Positions 8,746 through 16,808 of a stretch of 41,392 nucleotides of DNA are shown here, in pieces (the first letter of the stretch is position 1; each line of letters begins with the position of its first letter). The translations under genes and the position numbers were made by a program. The stretch is from Microbacterium sp. (GTDB lineage Bacteria > Actinomycetota > Actinomycetes > Actinomycetales > Microbacteriaceae). Where the stretch lies: positions 1-41,392 of the forward strand of contig JARBUN010000054.1 of the NCBI GenBank assembly GCA_029239635.1, written 5' to 3'. The notes below the pieces were generated by a model. It searched no databases. It worked only from the letters and a program-made list of their open reading frames with translations, and was not told the origin of the DNA.

Positions 8746-9431
8746 CGTCCGCGGGCTCCCCGTCGAGGTCCTCCGGCTCGAACACGTCGGTCGACAGCAC
8801 GAACGGCGTTACCGGCGCGGGGTCGAATCCGTCGGTCGACAGGATGATCCGGGGCTCCACGCGGTCCTCGTCGAAGCCGGCGACGACCAGATCGTCGCGC
8901 GACGAAGCCTCCGCGGCATCCTCGCTCTCCGGCTCGCCCTCGAACGCGTCACCGGATTCGCCCTCCGATTCTTCGACGATCTCGGCGTCGTGCACCTCCG
9001 GCTCGTCGTGCACCTCCCCGTCGGAGTCGGCATCGGCGTCGTCGTGGGGCTCGAGGATGATGTCGCCGGTCGGCAGGTGCTCGACGTGCACGTCGTCCTG
9101 CACCGTCGGCTGCGGGTCCGTCTGCGGTTCGGGCACGTAGGTGAGAGCGGGCGCACCGTTGCCCCCGTCCAGGGTGAACGGCTGGCCGATGGTCTCGAAG
9201 GAGCGGATCTCGGCCTCGTCGACCGGTACCTCGTCTTCGACCACATCGTCGTCGATGTCGTCGTCGTGCGAGGTCACGGGCAGGTCGACACTGACCTGCG
9301 CGATGTGCCCGCCGAGGATGGTGATGCTGGCTGTGTCGAGATTCCCGCTCTCGTCGAGCACGCCGTGCTCGGCGTTCTCGTCGGGGTTCGCGTCGATGCG
9401 GTCGGGGGTCACTGCAGTCTCCAAACGGGAA

Positions 9432-9453
9432 GAGGGCGCGAAAGCGCCCCCTC
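9432..9453 (-). terminator. Hairpin downstream of pyruvate carboxylase
   Basis: GAGGGCGC and GCGCCCCCTC pair around a GAAA tetraloop, just below the pyruvate carboxylase stop and just above the MinD-like gene start. One mismatch in the stem, short T-run on the minus strand. Confidence 0.6.
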
Positions 9454-9475
9454 CCAGGTTACTGCGCGGGGCGGA

Positions 9476-12400
9476 TTACCAGCAAAAGGTCTCCCGCTTC
9501 ATCGCCGCCTCCATCTTCATCGCCTCGATGGATGCCACCGCCTGGCCGACCGTGACCCGGTCGCCCGGGGCGGCCTTGAGCGTCACGACGCCCGAGAACG
9601 GAGCCGCGACCTGACCGGGCTTGGAGGTATCGGCCTTCTCGGCCTGACGGGCCTCGACATCGATGGAACGGTCACGGACGAACACGGGGCGCAGCTGCCC
9701 GTTGAGGGTGGTCATGACCGTCCGCATGCCCTTGTCATCGGCCTCGCCCACCGCCTCGAGGCCCACGAAGAGCTGCACGCCGCGTTCGATCTCGACCGTG
9801 TGCTCGCCCCCCGCCCGCAGCCCGTAGAGGTAATCGGCCGTGTCCAGCACGCTGAGGTCGCCGTACGCCTCGCGGGTCTCCTCGAACGTCCGAGTCGGCC
9901 CCGGGAACAGCAGGCGGTTCAGGCGCGCGCGACGCTCGGCGGACTCCCCCGCCAGCGCCGTCGCGTCGTCGTCGCTCAGCGGCGTCACCCCGATCTTCGC
10001 GTCGCGTCCGGCCAGCACCTTCGAACGGAACGGCTCGGGCCAGCCGCCGGGCAGGTCTCCGAGCTCGCCCGCCATGAACGAGACGACCGAGTCGGGCACG
10101 TCGTATTTCTCGGGGTTCTGCTCGAAGTCGGCGGGGTCGGCCTTGACCGCCGCGAGGTGCAGGGCGAGATCGCCGACGACCTTCGACGAGGGCGTCACCT
10201 TCGGCACGCGACCGAGGATGCGGTTCGCCGCCGCGTACATGTCCTCGATGAGCTCGAAATCGTCGGCGAGCCCCAGGGCGATCGCCTGCTGGCGGAGGTT
10301 CGACAGCTGTCCGCCCGGGATCTCATGCCGGTACACCCGACCGGTGGGGCCGGCGAGACCGGACTCGAACGGGCGGTAGAGGTGGCGCACGGCCTCCCAG
10401 TACGGCTCGAGATCGCTCACGGCCGCCAGGTCGATGCCGGTGTCGCGCTCGGTGTGCGCGAGCGCGGCGACGAGGGCCGAGAGCGACGGCTGGCTCGTGG
10501 TGCCCGCCATGGGCGCGGCGGCCGCGTCGACGGCATCCGCCCCGGCCGCAGAGGCGGCCAGGAGCGTCGCCAGCTGCCCGCCCGCGGTGTCGTGCGTGTG
10601 CACGTGCACCGGAAGGTCGAATCTCTCGCGCACGGCCGAGACGAGCTTCGCCGCCGCCGCCGGGCGCAGCAGACCCGCCATGTCCTTGATCGCGAGCACG
10701 TGCGCGCCCGCGTCGACGATCTGCTCGGCGAGGCCGAGGTAGTAGTCGAGCGTGTAGAGGTCCTCCGCCGGGTCGAGCAGGTCGCCGGTGTAGCAGACCG
10801 CGACCTCCGCGACCGCGGTGCCCGTGTTCAACACGGCGTCGATCGCCGGCCGCATCTGCGCGACGTCGTTGAGGGCGTCGAAGATGCGGAAGATGTCGAC
10901 CCCGGATGCCGCGGCCTCGGCGACGAAGGCATCCGTCACCCGGGTCGGGTACGGGGTGTAGCCCACGGTGTTGCGGCCGCGCAGAAGCATCTGGATCGCG
11001 ACGTTGGGCAGGGCCTCGCGCAGAGCGTCGAGCCGTTCCCACGGGTCTTCGCCGAGGAAGCGGAGCGCGACGTCGTAGGTCGCCCCTCCCCACGCCTCGA
11101 CCGACAGCAGGCCCGGCGTCATGCGGGCCACGTAGGGCGCCACGCGCACGAGGTCGCGGGTGCGGACACGGGTCGCGAGCAGCGACTGGTGCGCGTCGCG
11201 GAAGGTGGTCTCGGTCACGGCGAGGGCGGTCTGCTCGCGCAGGGCCTTCGCGAAGCCCGCGGGGCCGAGCTCGTGCAGGCGCTGACGCGATCCCGCGGGG
11301 GCCGGAGCGACGAGGTCGAGCACGGGGAGCTTGGCGCTCGGATCGACCGACAGCGGGTTCTCGCCGTGCGGACGGTTGACCGTGGTGTCGACGAGCCACG
11401 AGAGGATCTTCGTGCCGCGGTCCTTCGACTCGCGGCCCTTCAACAGCTCGGGGCGCTCATCGATGAACGACGTGCTGAGGTCGCCGGCGACGAAGGCCGG
11501 GTCGTCGAGCACCGCCTGCAGGAACGGGATGTTCGTCGAGACGCCGCGGATGCGGAACTCCGCCAGAGCGCGCCGCGCGCGGGCGACCGCCGCGGGGAAA
11601 TCGCGCCCGCGGCACGACAGCTTCGACAGCATCGAGTCGAAGTGCGGGCTCACCTGCGAGCCCGCGGCGGTGGTGCCGCCGTCGAGGCGGATGCCGGCCC
11701 CACCGGGCGAGCGGTAGGTGGTGATCTTGCCGGTGTCGGGGCGGAAGCCCTGCGTGGGGTCCTCGGTCGTGATGCGGCACTGCAGCGCCGCGCCGCGCAG
11801 GTGGATGTCGTCCTGCTGCAGGTGCAGCTCGGCGAGGGTCGCTCCCGCGGCGATCCGCATCTGCGACTGCACGAGGTCGACGTCGGTGACCTCCTCGGTC
11901 ACGGTGTGCTCGACCTGGATGCGGGGGTTCATCTCGATGAAGACGACCTCGCCCGCGCGCGGCCCCGCGGTCTCGAGGAGGAACTCGACCGTTCCGGCGT
12001 TCTGGTAGCCGATCGACCGCGCGAAGGCGACCGCGTAGCGGTGGAGGTCCGCGCGCACCGCGTCGTCGAGGTTCGGCGCCGGGGCGATCTCGATGACCTT
12101 CTGGTGGCGCCGCTGCACCGAGCAGTCGCGCTCGAACAGGTGGACCGTCTCGCCCGCGGCATCCGCGAGGATCTGCACCTCGACGTGACGCGGGCGCTGC
12201 ACGGCCTGCTCGAGGAACATGCGGGGGTCGCCGAAGGCGCTCTGCGCCTCGCGCATCGCCTCCGCCAGCGCCGGGGCGAGCTCGCCGAGGTTCTCGACGC
12301 GACGCATGCCGCGCCCGCCGCCGCCGGCAACGGCCTTCGCGAAGAGCGGGAACCCGATCTCCTCCGCCTGCGCCAGCAGTGCGTCGATGTCGTCGGAGGC

Positions 12401-12808
12401 CGGGGTCGAGCGCAGGACCGGAACGCCCGCGGCGATCGCGTGCTCCTTGGCGGTGACCTTGTTGCCCGCCATCGACAGCACCTCGGCCGGCGGGCCGATG
12501 AAGGTGATGCCGTGCGCTTCGGCCTTCTCGGCGAGTTCCGGGTTCTCCGACAGGAAGCCGTACCCCGGGTAGATGGCATCCGCCCCGCACTCGCGCGCGA
12601 CGCGGATGATCTCGTCGACGTCGAGGTACGCGCGCACCGGGTGCCCACGCTCGCCGATCTGGTACGCCTCATCGGCTTTCAGCCGGTGCAGCGACGCACG
12701 ATCTTCGTACGGGTAGACGGCGACGGTGCGTGCACCGACCTCGTACGCGGCGCGAAACGCCCGGATGGCGATCTCTCCGCGATTGGCGACCAGGATCTTC
12801 GAGAACAT
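9476..12808 (-). CDS. pyc: Pyruvate carboxylase, biotinyl domain cut short by a frameshifting deletion
   Basis: Carboxylates pyruvate to oxaloacetate to refill the TCA cycle. Domain order is biotin carboxylase (FSKILVANRGEIA; glycine-rich KAVAGGGGRGMR; EMNPRIQVEHTVTEE), carboxyltransferase (TTFRDAHQSLLATRVRT, KDMAGLLRP, HTHDTAGG) and biotin carrier (EAMKMEAA). The carrier should continue about 25 residues beyond the biotinylated Lys of AMKM, but the frame turns into MKRETFCW and stops at 9476. The native ending [11 protein letters not shown] then stop is still present in another frame and ends at 9459, so about 60-75 bases plus a frame shift are missing near 9495-9502. ATG at 12808 is preferred, with GAGG five bases upstream. 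As written the enzyme would probably not be biotinylated properly. Confidence 0.9.
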   Translation of the reverse strand: MFSKILVANRGEIAIRAFRAAYEVGARTVAVYPYEDRASLHRLKADEAYQIGERGHPVRAYLDVDEIIRVARECGADAIYPGYGFLSENPELAEKAEAHGITFIGPPAEVLSMAGNKVTAKEHAIAAGVPVLRSTPASDDIDALLAQAEEIGFPLFAKAVAGGGGRGMRRVENLGELAPALAEAMREAQSAFGDPRMFLEQAVQRPRHVEVQILADAAGETVHLFERDCSVQRRHQKVIEIAPAPNLDDAVRADLHRYAVAFARSIGYQNAGTVEFLLETAGPRAGEVVFIEMNPRIQVEHTVTEEVTDVDLVQSQMRIAAGATLAELHLQQDDIHLRGAALQCRITTEDPTQGFRPDTGKITTYRSPGGAGIRLDGGTTAAGSQVSPHFDSMLSKLSCRGRDFPAAVARARRALAEFRIRGVSTNIPFLQAVLDDPAFVAGDLSTSFIDERPELLKGRESKDRGTKILSWLVDTTVNRPHGENPLSVDPSAKLPVLDLVAPAPAGSRQRLHELGPAGFAKALREQTALAVTETTFRDAHQSLLATRVRTRDLVRVAPYVARMTPGLLSVEAWGGATYDVALRFLGEDPWERLDALREALPNVAIQMLLRGRNTVGYTPYPTRVTDAFVAEAAASGVDIFRIFDALNDVAQMRPAIDAVLNTGTAVAEVAVCYTGDLLDPAEDLYTLDYYLGLAEQIVDAGAHVLAIKDMAGLLRPAAAAKLVSAVRERFDLPVHVHTHDTAGGQLATLLAASAAGADAVDAAAAPMAGTTSQPSLSALVAALAHTERDTGIDLAAVSDLEPYWEAVRHLYRPFESGLAGPTGRVYRHEIPGGQLSNLRQQAIALGLADDFELIEDMYAAANRILGRVPKVTPSSKVVGDLALHLAAVKADPADFEQNPEKYDVPDSVVSFMAGELGDLPGGWPEPFRSKVLAGRDAKIGVTPLSDDDATALAGESAERRARLNRLLFPGPTRTFEETREAYGDLSVLDTADYLYGLRAGGEHTVEIERGVQLFVGLEAVGEADDKGMRTVMTTLNGQLRPVFVRDRSIDVEARQAEKADTSKPGQVAAPFSGVVTLKAAPGDRVTVGQAVASIEAMKMEAAMKRETFCW

Positions 12809-12862
12809 GCGCACCTCACGTCAAGCTGGCGGAGCTGAATGTGCTCACAGCCTAGGGGACGG

Positions 12863-12868
12863 TAACGT
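12863..12868 (+). promoter_or_regulatory. -10 box TAACGT for leaderless parA-like gene
   Basis: TAACGT eight bases before the GTG of the ParA-family gene. There is no Shine-Dalgarno sequence between them, consistent with a leaderless transcript. Confidence 0.45.
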
Positions 12869-12876
12869 GGACTCTC

Positions 12877-13689
12877 GTGCACGTACTCTCCGTCAGCTCT
12901 TTGAAAGGCGGGGTCGGCAAGACGACCGTGACGCTCGGGCTGGCATCCGCCGCCTTCGCTCGTGGCGTTCGCACTCTTGTCGTCGACCTCGACCCGCAGT
13001 CCGACGTGTCGACCGGCATGGACATCTCGGTGGCCGGCCGACTCAACATCGCCGATGTCTTGGCGAACCCGAAAGAGAAGGTCGTCCGTCAGGCCATCAC
13101 GACCAGCGGGTGGGCCAAGGTCCACCCCGGCACGATCGATGTGCTCATCGGCAGCCCTTCCGCGATCAACTTCGACGGCCCGCACCCGAGCGTGCGCGAC
13201 GTCTGGAAGCTCGAGGAGGCCCTGGCCACCATCGAGAGCGAGTACGACCTCGTGCTCATCGACTGCGCGCCCTCCCTCAACGCCCTCACGCGCACCGCGT
13301 GGGCGGCGAGTGACCGGGTCATCGTCGTCACCGAGCCGGGCCTGTTCTCGGTCGCGGCCGCCGACCGGGCCCTGCGCGCGATCGAAGAGATCCGCCGCGG
13401 CCTCTCCCCCCGTCTCCAGCCGCTCGGCGTCGTGGTCAACCGCGTGCGCCCGCAGTCGATCGAGCACCAGTTCCGCATCAAGGAGCTGCGCGACATGTTC
13501 GGCCCGCTCGTGCTGAACCCGCAGCTGCCCGAGCGCACGTCGCTCCAGCAGGCCCAGGGCGCGGCCAAGCCGCTGCACGTGTGGCCCGGCGACTCCGCTC
13601 AGGAGCTCGCGGCCGACTTCGACGCGCTGCTCGACCGCATCGTCCGCACCGGCCGCATTCCGGTCGAGAACGAGGCGCCGCAGGCCTGA
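12877..13689 (+). CDS. ParA-family ATPase
   Basis: A MinD/ParA-type P-loop ATPase of 270 residues, intact. The deviant Walker A is KGGVGKTT (Lys10 and Lys15) near the N-terminus, VVDLDPQSDVS is the switch I region, and VLIDCAPSLNALT is the Walker B/switch II region. No ParB partner gene is adjacent, so this is probably the accessory ParA that sits beside pyruvate carboxylase and the FtsR/FHA genes in actinobacteria rather than the oriC-linked segregation ATPase; its cargo is unknown. The GTG start has no ribosome site and likely heads a leaderless mRNA. It is divergent from pyruvate carboxylase. Confidence 0.92.
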   Translation: MHVLSVSSLKGGVGKTTVTLGLASAAFARGVRTLVVDLDPQSDVSTGMDISVAGRLNIADVLANPKEKVVRQAITTSGWAKVHPGTIDVLIGSPSAINFDGPHPSVRDVWKLEEALATIESEYDLVLIDCAPSLNALTRTAWAASDRVIVVTEPGLFSVAAADRALRAIEEIRRGLSPRLQPLGVVVNRVRPQSIEHQFRIKELRDMFGPLVLNPQLPERTSLQQAQGAAKPLHVWPGDSAQELAADFDALLDRIVRTGRIPVENEAPQA

Positions 13690-13888
13690 CCCTCCGTGCC
13701 ACCTCCGCGCACGGTCCGTCTTCGGGACGTGCGGCGGCAGGGGCGACGTGTATCGTCACGCGGAGATCGCGCCGCGGCCACGGCACCCGGATCGACGTGT
13801 CGCCCACGACTCCGCACGACGGCGCACCGGCCGGCGGCCATTCCCCGAGGTCGCCCGGCCCCGTCGAGGAATCGCCTTCGACGAGAAA

Positions 13889-13914
13889 GCCCCGGATGCC
13901 GTGGCATCCGGGGC
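13889..13914. terminator. Bidirectional terminator between parA-like and MerR genes
   Basis: A perfect 12-bp inverted repeat, GCCCCGGATGCC and its complement around GT, with A/T-rich flanks on both sides, between two convergent genes. It contains the over-represented heptamer GGATGCC on both arms. The rest of the 240-base gap shows nothing recognisable. Confidence 0.8.
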
Positions 13915-13929
13915 GTGAAACTCTCGAGG

Positions 13930-14475
13930 TCAGGCCGTGCGAGCGGCGCGGCGCGCGGCGAGTTCGTCGACCGTGTCCGCGGAGGCGGCTTCGAAATCGA
14001 CGAGCGTCGACTCGACCTCGCGCAGGACCTTGCCGACAGCGATGCCGAAGACGCCCTGGCCGCGGCTCACGAGGTCGATGACCTCATCGTTCGAGGTGCA
14101 GAGGTAGACCGACGCGCCGTCGCTCATGAGCGTGGTGCCCGCCAGGTCGCGGATGCCCGCGGCCCGCAGCTGCTCGACGGCGGTGCGGATCTGCTGGAGC
14201 GAGATGCCGGTGTCGAGCAGGCGTTTGACGAGCTTGAGCACGAGGATGTCGCGGAAGCCGTACAGGCGCTGAGACCCCGAACCACTCGCACCGCGCACCG
14301 TGGGGACGACGAGCTCGGTACGAGCCCAGTAGTCGAGCTGCCGGTAGGTGATGCCGGCGGCACGAGCGGCGACCGCTCCGCGGTAGCCGGTGTCGTCGTC
14401 CATCTCGGGCAGACCGTCGGTGAAGAGGAGTTCGGTGGCGAACCGGGGTTCACCGACTGTGTCGCCAGCGGTCAT
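13930..14475 (-). CDS. MerR-family transcriptional regulator
   Basis: A DNA-binding regulator of 181 residues with a MerR-type winged helix (YRGAVAARAAGITYRQLDYWARTELVVPT, then the SGSQRLYGFRDILVLKLVKRLLDTGISLQQIR segment), followed by a region including LCTSNDEVIDLVSRGQGVFGIAVG. It is the second MerR-like protein that commonly follows FtsR in actinobacteria. I chose ATG at 14475 because GAGGAGGG lies eight bases upstream; an upstream in-frame ATG at 14493 overlaps that site. No effector Cys ligands of metal sensors are seen. Target genes unknown. Confidence 0.9.
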   Translation of the reverse strand: MTAGDTVGEPRFATELLFTDGLPEMDDDTGYRGAVAARAAGITYRQLDYWARTELVVPTVRGASGSGSQRLYGFRDILVLKLVKRLLDTGISLQQIRTAVEQLRAAGIRDLAGTTLMSDGASVYLCTSNDEVIDLVSRGQGVFGIAVGKVLREVESTLVDFEAASADTVDELAARRAARTA

Positions 14476-14571
14476 GCTCGCGTCCCTCCTCATCGGCTCG
14501 ATATCCCCACGCTAGATCAGCGGTGCGCCCTCGGCAATGACATCCGGCCCGAGCGTCTCGGCGTGTCGCGC

Positions 14572-15258
14572 TCAGGACAGCATCCGGTCGATCGCGTCGC
14601 GCACGAAGAGGCTGCGCACCTCGTCGAGACGCGCTGCGAGCTCGGGGGCGAGCTCGCTCGCCCGGGCACGGGATGCCGCGTCGGGACGCCGCAGGAGCGC
14701 GGACAGCGCCGACTCGACGAGCGCCGCCTCGCGTTCGGCGCTCTGCCGGAGCGAGCGCACGTGGCGGGGTTCGATGCCGTGACGGTCGAGGGCGACGAGG
14801 GTGCGCAGAAGCGAGACCGTCTGCTCCGGATAGGTCTCGGCCGGCGTGATGACCCCGGTGCTGATGGCGTCGTTCAGCAGCTGCGGACCGGCACCCGTCG
14901 TCGCCAGGAGCTCGTCACGGCGATACCGCCGCGGAGTGGCCGTCATCGAGGGCATCGACGTCGGCGGAGCGGGGTTGCGCCCGGCATCCACGTCGGCGAG
15001 GTAGTCGCGGATCACCGCCAGGGGCAGGTAGTGGTCGCGTTGGAGCGTGAGCGCCATCCGCAGCCGCTCGAGGTCGGCCGCCGAGAACTTGCGGTAGCCC
15101 GACTCGGTGCGCGTGGGCGACACGATGCCCTGCACCTCGAGGAACCGGAGCTTGCTCGAGGTGAGGGCGGGGAAATCCGGCGTCAGGCGCGCCAGCACCT
15201 GGCCGATGCTCAACAGCCCCGAGGCCGCCGGACGACCGCGAGCGGGGGCTGCCCCCAT
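14572..15258 (-). CDS. ftsR: MerR-like cell-division regulator FtsR
   Basis: A 228-residue MerR-type protein with the helix-turn-helix LSIGQVLARLTPDFPALTSSKLRFLEVQGIVSP and wing SGYRKFSAADLERLRMALTLQRDHYLPL, then a C-terminal region (RRYRRDELLATTG; IEPRHVRSLRQSAERE). It matches the actinobacterial family named FtsR in Corynebacterium, which affects ftsZ expression; the role here is by homology. Its ATG overlaps the FHA stop by one base (TGATG), so it is co-translated with the FHA gene, and the second MerR gene follows 96 bases downstream. Confidence 0.9.
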   Translation of the reverse strand: MGAAPARGRPAASGLLSIGQVLARLTPDFPALTSSKLRFLEVQGIVSPTRTESGYRKFSAADLERLRMALTLQRDHYLPLAVIRDYLADVDAGRNPAPPTSMPSMTATPRRYRRDELLATTGAGPQLLNDAISTGVITPAETYPEQTVSLLRTLVALDRHGIEPRHVRSLRQSAEREAALVESALSALLRRPDAASRARASELAPELAARLDEVRSLFVRDAIDRMLS

Positions 15259-15776
15259 CAGTGCTCTGCCGGCGGCAGATCGACGGGCGAGACGAAGAAG
15301 TTGAGCCGGAACTTGCCGATGCGCACCTCGGACCCGTTCGCGAGCACCGAGCGGTCGACGCGCTCGCCGTTGACGTAGCTGCCGTTCAGCGACCGCTGGT
15401 CGACGATCTCGAACGACGTCCCCGAGCGCGTGATCTCGGCGTGCCGGCGCGAGACCGTGACGTCGTCGAAGAAGATGTCGGCTTCGGGGTGACGACCGAC
15501 CGTGGTGACGTCGGTGTCGAGCAGGTAGCGCGCGCCCGTCGTGGGACCGGAACGGACGATGAGCAGGGCGACCCGAGACGGCAGCGCGTCGATCGCCTCC
15601 AGCTCGGCCTCGTTGAGGTCGGCGCCGAAGGGGACGAAGGACAGATCGGCATCGTGACCGAACGTCTGCGTCGTGTCGTGCGACCGCTCCGACGCGGGAA
15701 CGTCGGCTGCACGATGGATGTCATCGCGCTCGAATCTGCGGGTCTCGTCCACGGGCTTCTCCTTCTTCTTCACCAT
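15258..15776 (-). CDS. FHA-domain protein of the GarA/OdhI type
   Basis: A phosphopeptide-binding regulator; in Mycobacterium and Corynebacterium the homologue, when unphosphorylated, inhibits 2-oxoglutarate dehydrogenase and is switched off by PknB/PknG-type kinases. The FHA domain is complete (TTVGRHPEADIFFDDVTVSRRHAEI; SLNGSYVNGERV). Upstream of it HDTTQTFGHD (Thr35, Thr36) occupies the place of the ETTSVFR phosphorylation site, which it resembles only loosely. The start is uncertain: ATG at 15776 has no ribosome site, and the frame stays open to GTG at 15899, adding 41 residues (including GVETTAQT) of doubtful coding quality. First gene of the FHA-ftsR-merR operon. Confidence 0.9.
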   Translation of the reverse strand: MVKKKEKPVDETRRFERDDIHRAADVPASERSHDTTQTFGHDADLSFVPFGADLNEAELEAIDALPSRVALLIVRSGPTTGARYLLDTDVTTVGRHPEADIFFDDVTVSRRHAEITRSGTSFEIVDQRSLNGSYVNGERVDRSVLANGSEVRIGKFRLNFFVSPVDLPPAEH

Positions 15777-16148
15777 CACCGACCGGTCCGACGTGAACGG
15801 TCGAACCGACCTCGCGCGGTCGTGGTGGGGCTTCGTCTGTGCTGTTGTCTCGACACCGAGCATCGCTGTTCGGGTAACGCCGATCGCCCGACGGGACACT
15901 CGAACCTACCGATCACACGTCCGCCGTGTCGAGTCCGCCGCCTCGCCCGGTCCCACTGACCGCCGAACGGTGCGGCGGATCCGAGCGCGAAAAGTCGAAC
16001 ACCACCGATTCTTTCATCTCCCCGCGGTCCCGTCTTCCCCTGCCCGACGTTTCGTGACGCACGCGGAGCGACGCACGCCGAGCGGCGCACGCACGGCTCT
16101 CCGGATCGCGGCCAGCCACGGTCCAGAGACGTTCAATAGGGTCGAAGG
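15777..16148. other. Divergent intergenic region, 372 bases, no assigned gene
   Basis: Lies between the minus-strand FHA gene and plus-strand copC. It holds the possible 41-codon extension of the FHA gene (to 15899), a TAGGTT hexamer on the minus strand just above that alternative start, and the copC -10 box at its right end. No RNA structure or other gene was recognised. Confidence 0.6.
16137..16142 (+). promoter_or_regulatory. -10 box TAGGGT for leaderless copC-like gene
   Basis: TAGGGT six bases before the GTG, placing the transcription start on the start codon. Confidence 0.5.
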
Positions 16149-16799
16149 GTGACTTCTTCCGCCCCCCGCCGTTCCCTGCCCGCCGTCCTGGCGAGTCTGC
16201 TGCTCGCCGGAGCCGCTCTCTTCGTCCTGCCCGCGGCCCCCGCGTTCGCCCACGATGAGCTGGTCTCGACCGATCCCCCCGCCGACGCGGTCCTCGACGC
16301 CCTGCCGGGCCAGATCACCTTCACCTACAGCGCCGACATCCTCGCCGAGGAGGGCACGGCCGTCGTCGAGGTCGCGGACGCCGGCGGCACCTCCCTCACG
16401 GAGGGGTCCCCGGTCGTCTCGGGCACCGAGGTGACACAGACGCTGGCGGGAGCGGCATCCGGTCCGGTGACGGTCATCTGGCGCGTGGTGTCGAGCGACG
16501 GCCACCCGATCGACGGCACCTTCTCGTTCACGGTGGACTCCCCGACCCCCACGCCCACAGCGACCTCGACGGCGACCCCCACCGCGACCCCGAGCGCGTC
16601 GGCGACGACGGCTCCCCCGACGGCGACCCCGGATGCCACGACGGCACCGTCCGAGAACGCGTCGGACGCGTCTCCCCTGCCATGGATCCTGCTGGTCGTG
16701 GCGCTCGTGATCGTCGCCGGGGCCATCGTGTGGCTCTTCGTCGCACGCGGGCGTCGCGGGTCCTCCGGCGGCGGTTCCACGGGCACCTCCGGACGATAG
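16149..16799 (+). CDS. CopC-domain copper-binding membrane-anchored protein
   Basis: A secreted or surface copper-binding protein of 216 residues. A signal peptide ends at PAFA, leaving a new N-terminal His (AFA|HDELVSTDPP), which is the Cu(II) ligand in CopC proteins; the second conserved His is in SSDGHPIDGTFSF. A Thr/Pro/Ala-rich linker of about 50 residues follows, then one membrane helix (LPWILLVVALVIVAGAIVWLFV) and a short basic tail, the usual YcnJ-N/CopC layout of actinobacteria. No CopD or PCuAC partner is next to it. GTG start without ribosome site; TAGGGT six bases upstream. Confidence 0.9.
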   Translation: MTSSAPRRSLPAVLASLLLAGAALFVLPAAPAFAHDELVSTDPPADAVLDALPGQITFTYSADILAEEGTAVVEVADAGGTSLTEGSPVVSGTEVTQTLAGAASGPVTVIWRVVSSDGHPIDGTFSFTVDSPTPTPTATSTATPTATPSASATTAPPTATPDATTAPSENASDASPLPWILLVVALVIVAGAIVWLFVARGRRGSSGGGSTGTSGR

Positions 16800-16802
16800 G
16801 AT
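16797..16802 (+). promoter_or_regulatory. -10 box TAGGAT for leaderless lpdA
   Basis: TAGGAT overlaps the copC stop codon and lies six bases before the lpdA ATG. The nine bases between the two genes hold no ribosome site. Confidence 0.5.
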
Positions 16803-16808
16803 TTCCTC

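Larger units (their letters stand above)
6721..9412 (-). pseudogene. Acidic EspI-like MinD/ParA ATPase, frameshifted with the Walker A loop missing
   Basis: One gene read in two frames. From GTG at 9412 (GGAG six bases upstream) a long, disordered, Asp/Glu-rich segment runs about 500 residues, then Ala/Thr/Pro repeats, then [24 protein letters not shown]. At about 7418-7426 the frame breaks, and from [33 protein letters not shown] to the stop at 6721 the other frame reads as a MinD-like ATPase very like the C-terminal domain of ESX-1 protein EspI (Rv3876, recalled from memory). The expected block of about 25 residues containing KGGVGKTT is absent at the break. As written the gene would give no ATP-binding protein. 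No other ESX gene lies in the window. The upstream and downstream parts are each otherwise convincing coding sequence. Confidence 0.8.

Noticed and set aside
7316..12838. A plus-strand open frame of about 1840 codons opposite the MinD-like gene and pyruvate carboxylase
   Set aside because: It is the antisense shadow of two well-supported minus-strand genes in GC-rich DNA; composition is Arg/Gly/Val-biased with no domain.
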